DNA of 42,086 bases from Emiliania huxleyi CCMP1516 (Eukaryota; Haptophyta; Isochrysidales; Noelaerhabdaceae): NCBI RefSeq assembly GCF_000372725.1, contig NW_005194878.1, positions 7,287 through 49,372 of the forward strand. Direction: 5' to 3'. Position numbers and translations under genes: made by a program. The notes under the pieces are model-generated. The model was not told the DNA's origin. It did no database searches and saw only the letters and a program-made list of their open reading frames with translations. This document shows, piece by piece, positions 1-8,828 of the stretch. Within the stretch, counting starts at the first letter, position 1; each line of letters starts with the position of its first letter.

Positions 1-109
1 GACGGGGGGGGGGGGGATTGGACAACCGGACACGTGGTTGGCGTGCACCTGCGCGCGCCCAATGCCTCTGTGCCATGTGCGTGCGCGCGTCTGAGGAGCG
101 TGAGCGTCT

Positions 110-111
110 GA

Positions 112-187
<76 letters not shown>

Positions 188-215
188 GCGTGCGTGCGCG
201 CGTGCGTGCGTGTGT
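110..215. repeat. (GTGC)n microsatellite
   Basis: A nearly pure tetranucleotide run of TGCG/GTGC covers about 100 bases. It keeps several frames open, and the resulting Arg-Ala-Cys-Val runs are not proteins. I see no gene in the first 1.7 kb. Confidence 0.95.
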
Positions 216-367
216 CGGTCCCTGTGGCGGGCGCCTGCCGCTGCGGCCGCCTCAAGGATGGGCGGGAGGAGGGCAAGGGACGCCCCGCCCTTGCCCGCCG
301 CGAGCAAGTTCGCCGCCAGCCGCAGTGCAAACATCGCCTTTGGGCGCCGCCAAAGCCGGAGGTGAAA

Positions 368-512
368 CCTCATCCAGCCATCCATGCATTCATTCATGCA
401 CTCATGCATGCATTCATGCATGCACCCATCCATCCATCCATTCATCCATTCATTCATGCATGCACCCATCCATCCATTCATTCATCCATTCATTCATGCA
501 TGCACTCAATCA
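368..512. repeat. CATC/CATT/CATG microsatellite block
   Basis: Tetranucleotides of the CATC, CATT and CATGCATG kind are intermixed over about 145 bases, with the sub-block CATGCATGCACCCATCCATC recurring. It is simple-sequence DNA with no coding signal. Confidence 0.9.
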
Positions 513-593
513 AGTCGCCTCGACGCCGCCAAAGTCCGACGAGCGTAGCGCGTCGAGTACCGCCGCGGGCCCCGCCTGCAGGGCTCTCTAGGT

Positions 594-1072
594 ACCGTGG
601 GGGAGGGGAGGGTGGGTTCGGGTACCGTGGGGTAGGGAGGGTGGGATCGGGTACCGTGGGGTAGGGGAGGGTGGGTTCGGGTACCGTGGGGCAGAGGAGG
701 GTGGGTTCGGGTACCGTGGGGTAGGGGAGGGTGGGTTCGGGTACCGTGGGGTAGGGGAGGGTGGGTTCGGGTACCGTGGGGTAGGGAGGGTGGGTTCGGG
801 TACCGTGGGGTAGAGGAGGGTGGGTTCGGGTACCGTGGGGTAGGGGAGGGTGCGTTCGGGTACCGTGGGGTAGGGAGGGTGGGTTCGGGTACCGTGGGGT
901 AGGGGAGGGTGCGTTCGGGTACCGTGGGGTAGGGGAGGGTGGGTTCGGGTACCGTGGGGTAGGGGAGGGTGCGTTCGGGTACCGTGGGGTAGGGGAGGGT
1001 GGGTTCGGGTACCGTGGGGCAGAGAAGGGTGGGTTCGGGTACCGTGGGGTAGGGGAGGGTGCGTTCGGGTAC
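594..1072. repeat. 30-bp G-rich minisatellite, about 16 copies
   Basis: The unit is about 30 bases and reads GGGTTCGGGTACCGTGGGG followed by TAGGGGAGGGT. Copies differ by single-base changes (GGGTTCGG or GCGTTCGG) and by one-base length changes in the G runs. Because 30 is a multiple of three, each antisense frame stays open as a decapeptide repeat rich in Thr, Pro and Tyr; I do not regard these as genes. Each unit carries four G runs of three or more and one GGTACC palindrome. Confidence 0.95.
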
Positions 1073-1239
1073 CTCGCCGCCCTCCGAGCCTCCCGCCCCA
1101 GGCGCCTCGCCCGCCCCCGCCCCGCCCCGCCCCTCGCCAAAGCTCGCCGCGTCCGCCCACGCGTCCCAACAAGGCGACGCCGCGTGCCGCAGCACCTGCG
1201 GGGGGCGCAGGAGGAGCACACAGACTCGGCGAAGGGGGG

Positions 1240-1282
1240 GCGAGACTCTCTGTGTCTCTGTGTCTGTGTCTATGTCTCCCTC

Positions 1283-1321
<39 letters not shown>

Positions 1322-1500
1322 GCGCGCCCCCCCTCCCCTCCCTGCGACTCTCTGCCCGGCTGCCTGTCTCTATCTGTCTGTCTCCGCCTGTCTCTGTCTG
1401 TCTCTGTGAGAGGGAGAGGCAAACAGAGACACCTCTCTCTCTCTGCCTCTTCCCTCTCACACTCTCCCGTCGCGCCCTCTCTCTCCGTCTCTCTCGGCGG
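1240..1500. repeat. CTGT/CTCT pyrimidine-rich simple repeat
   Basis: Runs of (CTGT)n, (TCTC)n and related pyrimidine tracts occupy this stretch. It lies on the 3' side of the minus-strand thioredoxin gene and could be inside a long intron of that gene, but I see no exon in it. Confidence 0.85.
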
Positions 1501-1757
1501 CCTACCACCGGCGCGGCGTGACGACCCTCCCCCGCTCGCAGCGACACCGCCCGCGCCTCCCCCCTCTCCGCGCCGCCACGCTCGCGCCGCTGCTGCGAGC
1601 GCCTGTGCCCGTGTGACTCCTCTCCTCTCCACGTCTACGCGTCTTTGCTCGCCACGCCTCGGACAAGGCCTTGGTGACGTCGGCGATGCTTGGCTTGGCT
1701 CCTCTTCCGTCTCCCTCCCTCCCTACCCCCCCCCCCTCCCCCCCCCTCCCCCCTCAC

Positions 1758-2486
1758 CGCTAGCCGAAGCAGATCGAGCGCCGGCCAGCGCCGCCCCGAC
1801 GGCCACGAAAGGGCGAGCAGTGCGGCCGAGATGCCGTCCTCGACTCCGCCTGTGTCGCCCTCGCCCGCGTCGCCGCCCGCGTTTGCGGCGACGCTGTCGC
1901 AGAGCCGCGCCAGCGCCCGCTCCCTCTGCTCCGGCAGCGCCGCCGCGTGGCCCTCCCCCCGCAGCGCGCCGCTCACCTCGAGCAGCTTTCGCTTGATGGC
2001 GGCGGCCTTGCCATCGTCAAACTTCATCAGCACTCGCACGGGCACCAGGCCGGCCCCCGGCGGCGCACTCGACGCGCCAGCCGCCGCGGGCGGTGGCGCC
2101 GTCGGCGCAGGTGCGGGCGGCGGCAGAGCCGGCAGAGCCGGCGCCGCGGATTGCGCCGGCCGGTTGCTGCGGTGGCGCGCCAGGAAGGCCTCGAGCTTGG
2201 GGAGGTTGGCGCCGACGAGCTCAAAGACGCGCTCGGCGCCGCGGTAGACGTGGAACGTCGGCATCGCGCGCACGCCCGCAAAGTCGCGCACGTCCTCCGC
2301 AACGTCGACATCCACCTTGACGAAGAGCGCCACGTCCGAGAACGTCGCCGCCATCTGCTCAAAGTGGGGCGCGACGAGCTTGCACGGGCCACACCACTGG
2401 GCATAAAAGTCAACCACGACCACGCGGGGCAGCGACGAGGTGGCCACCTCGAGTAGCTCGCGCAGGGAGCGGATCTCTCGCGGCAT
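1758..2486 (-). CDS. thioredoxin-PUL domain protein (first exon, 3' end not found)
   Basis: An N-terminal thioredoxin domain covers about residues 1-105: the redox motif WCGPCK is at 31-36 and the cis-proline motif RAMPTF near 72-77. A proline/alanine linker follows (about 110-145), then a conserved segment from 150. The last residues, LLALSWPSGRRWPALDLLRLA (from about 222), look like the beginning of a PUL domain, the Cdc48/p97-binding armadillo-like fold of PLAP, Ufd3 and some thioredoxin-PUL fusions. The reading frame then runs into a GTGAGG donor (GT at complement of 1756-1757) followed by a G-rich tract, so the exon ends at 1758 and most of the PUL domain must lie further along. I could not find those exons in 1-1750, which is repeat DNA. 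The start at 2486 is an ATG in good position for thioredoxin. The fold identity is strong; the PUL call rests on about 20 residues. Confidence 0.75.
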
Positions 2487-3781
2487 AGGGCTCTTTTTGT
2501 TCGAGCCACTCGGTGGGTGGTTCCTCCTTTACCTCTCCCTCCGCCGAGACACTGCACGGCGCGCAGGGTTCCAACTTTTTCCGCGGTATGGGTTTTATTT
2601 CCTGTCGCATGGTTAAACGCAAAACCCCGGTATTCATGGTCTGGGTGTACATGTAAAGCCAGGGGTTTTGTTTTGAGCTAGCCTTCGATCGATGTTATGA
2701 AACAAGTATAGTAAGTAAGGTCATGCATGGCTGAGGTAGGTAGGTATGCACAAGGCTCACGGCTTGGGTATAAGGCCATGGCTTGGGCTTGGGGGTGTCT
2801 CCTTGGGCCATGGCTTGGGGGTGTCTCCGTGGGGGTACTCCATGGCTTGGTGAGAAGTAATCGTTTGGGGGGGGGCGTTGGAATGCGGAGATCCTCTGTG
2901 GTGCCCCCCTTGGCACTTTACTCTCTGTCTCACACGAGACGCCGCGAGTCGGCTGGCTGTACGGCTTCTCATCGATATAGAAGGCAAATCCCGCCGTTGC
3001 AACTGCCATGTCGGGCAGGTCGGCGGCTGCAGCTCTCGCCTCGCTGGCGGCGCAGTCTAGTGCCGCGGCTCCCAACTCTCCTGCGGGCTTGGTATGTGTG
3101 TGTGTGCGGCTGTTGCGGCGGGCGGCTTGCTGCTCGCGGCGATGGCGAAAAACTCGTCTCGTAGCACACCAAGAGCTTATGCTCTGGCGAGATGTGAGGC
3201 GCATGCGCCCAGGTGCCAGGACCAGGAGGGGAGGGCGCATGCGTAACGACGCTGCTAGAGATGCCTTTCGGGGCCCGGGGGATGCGGTTGGGAGTGGGAT
3301 CGGCAGTGGTGGTGAAGCGCGGGCGGAATGGGTGTGTGCGTGGGATGGAGCGGGACGCGGGCGGGAGAGGGCAGACACGGGTTGGAGAGCAGAGGCGTTT
3401 GCGGAACAGAGCGCGGGTCGAGGGACACGTTGGTGGTGTGCGAGGCGGCCGCGGCAAGGAGGGAACGGGAGAGGCCTCCTCTCGCGCCGAGCGGTGACAC
3501 TGGTTGGCTTGCGGGAGTCGGGAGCCTCTCGGGCGGGGCCGGGGGACGTGTGCGCGCCGTGTGTGTAGCCCCACCCCCAGGATCCAGACGCGTGGGAAAG
3601 GAGGATTTGAGGTATGGCTCATGTATGGGAGTGCCGTCTACCTAGTCCACGTGTCTCCCTTCTTACCTCATACATATTGCCCCGCGCTTGGCAGCGCACG
3701 TACCGGGCTTAGCGAGCGACAGCGGACACACAGTGGATTGGATACAGTGGATCGAGCAAGCGAGTGATACAGCACATCAAC
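2487..3781. other. intergenic, with a dispersed repeat copy
   Basis: No convincing gene. It contains imperfect repeats of CATGGCTTGGG and GGGTGTCTCC (about 2775-2850) and, at 3119-3278, one copy of a dispersed element whose inverted partner is at 12841-12990. Longer open frames here are GC-driven and differ between strands without family likeness. Confidence 0.5.
3119..3278 (+). repeat. dispersed repeat, copy 1 (inverted relative to 12841-12990)
   Basis: About 150 bases match the reverse complement of 12841-12990 with small indels. Shared blocks include GGCGAAAAACTCGTCTCG, GAGCTTATGCTCTGGCGAGA and GCTAGAGATGCCTTTCGGGG. Neither copy has a clear coding frame or terminal inverted repeat that I can see. 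Confidence 0.8.
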
Positions 3782-5155
3782 TCAAAGGGCGGGCCCGATG
3801 GAGATCTCGCCCCCTTGGGCGCGTTTGGCCTTCGGCGCCCAACACGCCACCTTGTATGCATAGAGGATGCTCACGAGGACGAGCGCGATGAGCGCCACGC
3901 CGCCTGCCGTAGCTCCTGCGACGATACCGACGGGCACGCCGTCGCCGGCCGGCGGCGGCGGCGAGGGTGAGCCAAGTGGTGGCGGTGCCCTGAGCGCGGT
4001 GACGGTGTCAGCTGCCGCACCCCAGAGGAAGGTGCTGAGGCAGCGCACGCTGCCGCCCATGATGGCGACAGCGCGCGCATCGACCCCGACGACTGCTAGT
4101 GGGCGGTCGGCGTGCTCGGCGACGAGAGCGAGGGCCTCAGAATCCGCCGGTGCGCCGAAGGTCGGGACGTAGATTGCATACCGCGTCCGCGCAAAGTTCA
4201 CGTAGACGCCCTCGGCGCTCTCAAACCCGTCCTTCCAGACGTCGGACGAAGGGTAGTACGGGAAGGGCACAATGTTCACATCGTCGCCAAAGGCGGCAGC
4301 CAGGCGTGCCGCGAAGAGCGCGAAGGTGGAGGGGTCTGAGAAGTTTGACAGTGCGAGGGTCGAGGGGGCGAGCCAGTTGCAGATGCCGTCGACATGGCCG
4401 AGGCGCGGCGCGCTCGGCTCCTCGGGAACGATGGCGACGGTCACGTTGATCCCGCTGGCGTTTGTGGGGGAGAGGGCCTCGGCGAGCAGGCGCTCGAGGA
4501 CGCTTTTGGCATGCTCCAGATCGGCGGAGGTGATGGCTGGCGCGCCCGCGTACGGATCGGCCGCGCCCATGGGGCGCGGCGGTAGGCCGTCAGCGCTGAG
4601 GCTCAGACGGCCAACCAGCCACGGGTTGTCGCGCAGCACTCGCTCGGTCACGACAGCGCGTCGGGTCGTCGGCTCCCAAACAATGCCTCCGCCGTCCAAC
4701 ACCAGAGAGTCAGCCCTCATCTCGCAAGCATCCTTGAGGCACGGGTACGGTCCATTCCCGGAGAGTAGCGAGACCTCGCCACGGGGCCAGATCTGCTCCA
4801 CAAAGCGCCGAGCGCTGTGGTCAATCCAGCTGATTTCTTGCTGGTTTAGGTACATGGGGCGGTAGCCAAAGCGGACGAGTGTCGTATCGGAAAGCTGCGT
4901 CACGAAGAAGTCCCTGATCCAAATGTCGTCGAGAACACCAACGATCGCGTCATTCAGGCCGTACTCCTCGGAGAGGTCGCGCCGTGTGCGATTGTCAGCA
5001 ACGACATAGAGTTGTTCGCCGGCGCCAGCGGCCGCCTCGAAGAATGTGTTCACGAAGCTGTATATTGCGCTGCGCTTGCTGTCGTAGTACCCGTAGTGGT
5101 GTGCTGGTGGGCTGAGCAGGATGAGCGCCTCACAGCAAGCGGTGAGGGCGAGCAT
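3782..5155 (-). CDS. secreted, membrane-anchored arginine/agmatine deiminase-family protein
   Basis: This is a 457-residue protein of the Porphyromonas-type peptidyl-arginine deiminase/agmatine deiminase family (guanidino-modifying fold), which hydrolyses guanidinium groups to citrulline or carbamoyl products. Visible family marks are DDIWIRDFF (residues 76-84, substrate Asp), LDGGGIV (about 153-159), RLGHVDG (His about 254) and the catalytic loop MGGSVRC (Cys about 372). The loop usually reads IHC; here Arg precedes Cys. The N terminus MLALTACCEALILL is a short hydrophobic signal. A proline-rich stalk is followed by one membrane helix (about 409-434) and a short basic tail, so the enzyme should face outside or the lumen. 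I chose ATG at 5155 because the open frame upstream begins only with GTG and contains a duplication. Substrate (peptide arginine, agmatine or other) cannot be told. Confidence 0.82.
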   Translation of the reverse strand: MLALTACCEALILLSPPAHHYGYYDSKRSAIYSFVNTFFEAAAGAGEQLYVVADNRTRRDLSEEYGLNDAIVGVLDDIWIRDFFVTQLSDTTLVRFGYRPMYLNQQEISWIDHSARRFVEQIWPRGEVSLLSGNGPYPCLKDACEMRADSLVLDGGGIVWEPTTRRAVVTERVLRDNPWLVGRLSLSADGLPPRPMGAADPYAGAPAITSADLEHAKSVLERLLAEALSPTNASGINVTVAIVPEEPSAPRLGHVDGICNWLAPSTLALSNFSDPSTFALFAARLAAAFGDDVNIVPFPYYPSSDVWKDGFESAEGVYVNFARTRYAIYVPTFGAPADSEALALVAEHADRPLAVVGVDARAVAIMGGSVRCLSTFLWGAAADTVTALRAPPPLGSPSPPPPAGDGVPVGIVAGATAGGVALIALVLVSILYAYKVACWAPKAKRAQGGEISIGPAL

Positions 5156-6490
5156 GAGGCTCGCATACCTGCGGTCAGGGCGAGCATTTTTTCCAGGGCG
5201 AGCATGAGGCTGGAGAGTCCGCGTGTGACCTTGTCGCGATAAAAGTGCCACGAAGCGCTATTTCCTGCTCTCAGCTCACCACCTCGCCTTCTCTGTCGCT
5301 CTCCTGGCCCAGGCCCATCAGTATCAGGTCTGAGCTGTCCCAAACCGCACTTACCTCGGGTCTTCAAGCTCACACCGGCTCGTGATGCCACGGAGAGGGC
5401 TCGAGATTGTGCCCGGTGGACCCCATCCGAGCCGATTGCGAGGGCATTACGGAGGTCATTGTCGGCGCCACCGACCGTGAAATGTCCCGACCCACAGCCC
5501 TCATGCACTAGGCTCATGGATGCAGTCATAATATGTAGGCCTTGTCTCCCGAAGTTTGGAGCAATAGCCGCAAATAGTACTTTTTGGCACTTCATCGCGA
5601 CACGTCCAGGTGCCGACAAAGCGGCTTCCCAGCTCACCACCTCGCCTTCTCTGTCGCTCTCCTGGCCCAGGCCCATCAGCAGCAAGTCTGAGCCGTCCCA
5701 AACCGCACTTATCTTGGGTGATGAAGCTCACTCTGGCTCATACCACGGCTCTGCAGCCTCACACACGCCCGTTTCAGCCACAGACACCGCCGGCACGCAC
5801 TCCCACTTCACACACGCTCAAGCACAACCCCATCAAAGCACATCCCTGCTCAGAATGGGCAAGGGCTACCACCTGGTGACCCTGGTAGCCTCTGGCTCGC
5901 CACTGCACTCGGCTCCTCTGCAGCGGTCTCGGCTCTCGCCACGACAGCACGCCGACGGCAAGCTTTGACGCCCGTCTGGTGGACCTGCTGTGGCCAGAGC
6001 CGCCCCTGACATGCAGCTCGCACCATGACTCGACACCGGGCCCGCTCAGCTTGGTCGTGGCGGCGTGTGTGAAGGATGCGCGGCCGAGCCGCTGGCTGGC
6101 GCCGCTTGAGCGTCCGAGATGGCCGCAGCAGAGGCCACGCGTCGCGCCGCCGGCCAATCCCAGCCTCTCGGCGGTGGAGTTGGTCGAGCTGGCGGGCGGA
6201 GAGCCGCCAAGAGGGCAGCAGCGGAGCGTGAGAGGCCGTGCGAGCTTGCGCGAAGAGAGCGCTAGCGCTCTGTTCGATTTCAATAGGCGGCCTACCTTGG
6301 CCTTTAAACGAATCCTCAGCTTTTACGGCTCTAGTGAAGGTCAGTTTGTTTGTGCACCCGCACCCATTTCTTTCTTACAGCCGGGGCGGTGGGGGGACAG
6401 GGGGGTCGTCGAGAGGCGAGACTCGCACTCACAAGGTCTCACGTACGGTACATTAACGACCCCAACTTCTCGCGGCGAGGCGGCGTGGGC
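5156..6490. other. intergenic with a diverged direct duplication
   Basis: No supported gene. About 5268-5385 and 5624-5740 are diverged direct copies sharing CAGCTCACCACCTCGCCTTC, CTGTCGCTCTCCTGGCCCAG and CCCAAACCGCACTTA. The region near 5180-5215 also repeats GCGAGCATGAGGCT from the start of the deiminase gene. From 5740 to 6480 I see only GC-rich unassigned sequence. Confidence 0.6.
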
Positions 6491-7273
6491 TCAGGCCCCC
6501 CGCATGACGGGCACGATCACCTTGGCGAGGAACTCGCGTCCGATGCCCGGGCAGCCCCACAGGTACTCGAGCGTCGCGATCTTGTGCTGGTGGGCCAGGG
6601 CGTCTCTCGGCGAGGCCGCGGCGCGAAACGGACTCGACGCGTGGGCGAGGTTGGCTCCGCCGGCGAGGGCGATGAGGACGGCGGCGATGAGGACGACGCA
6701 CGACGCGACGATGACGGCGCCGCGCAACGACCAAGCCGCCGCCTCCGCCGGGGCGAAGGCGAGCGCCCGCTCAAAGGCGACGCGCTCACGCAGCATCGCG
6801 GCCACCTCTTTGTGGCTGAGGGCAGTGACGTCGACGCCGTCGACGCGCTGCAGCAGCATGCCCGGCCGCACGAGATGAGCCAGCGGCGACGCCGGCTGGA
6901 TCGACGCAACGGACACGCCCGTAGCGCCGCTGGTTAGCGTCAGCCACAGAGGGCCGGGCGGGACGACGACAGAGCCATCGCGCTCGAACGTCGTCGGCGC
7001 CTCACGCCGAAAAAAGAGCTCCCGCTCAACTTCGGCGTGATCTTGGAGGAATTGCACGGCGCCGCTCGTGGAGCACTGCTGCTCCTGTGTTGCGCTGCCG
7101 AACAGCGACCACCCCACGGCGACCTTGCCTTCTGCGATGCTTCCACTCGCGACGGCAGCCACGGTCGCACCGTTGAACGTCAGGCCTATGTCGCCGGGTG
7201 GCAACTTGATCCGGACAAAGCCCTCGTCCTCCTCCTGCAGGTCGCGCAAGAATTTGTTCTTGTGCCACGGCAT
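6491..7273 (-). CDS. PDZ-domain single-pass membrane protein
   Basis: This is a 260-residue protein starting MPWHKNKFL. An N-terminal segment with GDIGLTFNG (about 27-35) looks like a first, weak PDZ-like module. A clearer PDZ domain follows at about 118-185: it opens PLWLTLTSGATG, has SPLAHLVRPGMLLQRVDG and ends in SHKEVAAMLRE, the usual strand-helix pattern of a peptide-binding PDZ fold. One membrane helix, GAVIVASCVVLIAAVLIAL (about 195-215), and an amphipathic tail end the protein. The start at 7273 is chosen over the longer open frame (to 7483) because the extra 70 residues would overlap the symporter exon on the other strand and include a Phe run unlike the rest. Function unknown; likely a membrane scaffold or tether. 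Confidence 0.6.
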   Translation of the reverse strand: MPWHKNKFLRDLQEEDEGFVRIKLPPGDIGLTFNGATVAAVASGSIAEGKVAVGWSLFGSATQEQQCSTSGAVQFLQDHAEVERELFFRREAPTTFERDGSVVVPPGPLWLTLTSGATGVSVASIQPASPLAHLVRPGMLLQRVDGVDVTALSHKEVAAMLRERVAFERALAFAPAEAAAWSLRGAVIVASCVVLIAAVLIALAGGANLAHASSPFRAAASPRDALAHQHKIATLEYLWGCPGIGREFLAKVIVPVMRGA

Positions 7274-7436
7274 GACACAGAGCTCAGAGGGCAAACCAGC
7301 AGGGCAAACCCAACTCGACCAGAGGGGGACCCGAACACCAGCGAAAAAGAAAAATAAAAAATGTTTTATATGATTAGAGTGCGGGAGTGCGAAATTTTGT
7401 CTTTGGAAATTCTCACCGAGTAAGATTCTCTTTAAG

Positions 7437-8036
7437 GCCACGCGCTGGTCGACGGTGCTGTGGACGATCGTCTCCGCCGGCATCTCCTCCGCCGCGCCGG
7501 ACGCAACGGGCTACCTCCTTATCGTCTCATTCGACATCGCTACGGCCGGTGCGCTCATCCCGATGTTCGTCGCCGTCTACTGGCCGACGTGCAACCCGAT
7601 CGCCGTCTTTTGCTGCTTCGTCTCCGGCTCGCTCACGCGTATCATCCTCGAGTTTGCGCTGCCCAAGGACGGGTCGCTCGTCATCGCGGGGGAGTTTGCC
7701 GAGACGAGCGGCGCGGGGATATACGGCTACGACGACTTCAAGAAGTTCTCCAACTGGGACCTGGCGACCGGCGGAGAGGATGCCGTCGACTACGGCGTCG
7801 CTGGCAAGATTGAGGCATGCCCACAGAAGCGCCTCGAGGATTGGACGGGCATTGACTCCTTCCTCTCGCCCGCAATTGGCATCGTGGTCCTCCTGCTAGT
7901 GCACTTGCTGGCGCCGAAGCCGTCGCACAAGTGGTTTCAGCCCGTCTCGCACAAGGACGCGGTGGGCACGGACGAGGAGCCCGTCGGGGTGGAGATCCAG
8001 GAGCCCCGCGTGGCCCCAGATGCCTCCGCGGTGTGA
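7437..8036 (+). CDS. sodium:solute symporter, C-terminal exon only
   Basis: The sequence begins after a plausible acceptor (pyrimidine-rich TTCTCTTTAAG ending at 7436). It reads through three hydrophobic stretches: around TIVSAGISSAA with GYLLIVSFDIATAGALIPMF, CNPIAVFCCFVSGSLTRIIL, and IGIVVLLLVHLLAP. The order GALIPMFVAVYWPTCNP resembles the late helices of sodium:solute symporters, the group that includes plant and algal urea transporters. A polar cytosolic tail ends at TGA. The ten or so upstream helices are missing: directly upstream lies the minus-strand PDZ gene. Either a long intron spans it or this is a broken copy. No ATG opens the frame; the first in-frame initiation-like codon is GTG. 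Confidence 0.55.
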   Translation, partial: ATRWSTVLWTIVSAGISSAAPDATGYLLIVSFDIATAGALIPMFVAVYWPTCNPIAVFCCFVSGSLTRIILEFALPKDGSLVIAGEFAETSGAGIYGYDDFKKFSNWDLATGGEDAVDYGVAGKIEACPQKRLEDWTGIDSFLSPAIGIVVLLLVHLLAPKPSHKWFQPVSHKDAVGTDEEPVGVEIQEPRVAPDASAV

Positions 8037-8828
8037 GCGGCCACCGCTCCACAGGAAGCGGAAGGCTCTGCTATGCGTGTACATTTTGCAGGTGGGGCGT
8101 GCCGGCGATGCGATAGGCTCATGCAGCGATATGCTCCCTCCCAGGAGATATGAGTCTTCTCTGCTGTGTGCGGGCGACAGACTACTAGCATCGCGTTAGG
8201 GGGCCACAGCTGGAGCTAGCATGGCGTTACTTAGGGCCGAGCCCCTGGTCGAGCGGTGCTCCTTTGGGCGGCTCTCACTGTCCCTTCATTAGTGCGTTCG
8301 GCGGAGCTCCGGCCTCCGGTCGGTGCACGGTGGCCCCACTCTCTGTGATCTCTGTCTTTGTATACTCTGAACTCTCTTTTATTGTCCTCAATTATTGTCG
8401 CTACGGGGGGAGCTCCCGGCCGCGGATACTCTACTCCTGCGCTGCGCAAGCACGGGCGGGAGGGGCTTCTCCTGCGGAGTCGTGCGTGCGCGGGGCTCCT
8501 CTTTGCTTTCTTCCTGAGCCGTACTCCCTATCTACTATCAACTATCATCTCGGTTCCTGTCCTAAAGCCGTCCAGAGAAACTCTACGTCTCAGTATTTGG
8601 TGGCGGCGGGGGTGAGTGCCGCGAGGAACCACGAGGAACGTTCTGTAGACTAAAGCCGTACGTACGGCTTATTTACACTGCTGTGTTCTGACTCGTTCTC
8701 TCTTCTCTGCAGGACTAACACTGTACATCTAGATCGATCTACATCTAGGGGCGAAACCAGCTAAGAGCTAAAACACAGTGGGGCGCGCCTTGTGTCAGCA
8801 CATACTACAACAACAACAAATCATGCAG
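8037..8828. other. intergenic
   Basis: I see no gene. The stretch is less GC-rich than its surroundings around 8340-8400 and 8640-8820 and holds the palindromic AGCCGTACGTACGGCT near 8653-8668. It separates a plus-strand gene end from a minus-strand gene end, so it is a convergent 3' region. Confidence 0.5.

Noticed and set aside
594..1072. Possible CRISPR array because of regular 30-bp repeats
   Set aside because: There are no spacers: units are head to tail, and the host is eukaryotic.
490..1547. Three long antisense open frames encoding Pro/Thr/Tyr decapeptide repeats
   Set aside because: They are a by-product of a 30-bp minisatellite, whose length is a multiple of three; no start context or non-repeat domain.
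2695..3622. Minus-strand frames across the dispersed repeat
   Set aside because: Low-complexity, differ between the two repeat copies, and show no domain.
8037..8828. A solo LTR or small transposon
   Set aside because: No terminal repeats, target duplication or polypurine tract that I could see.
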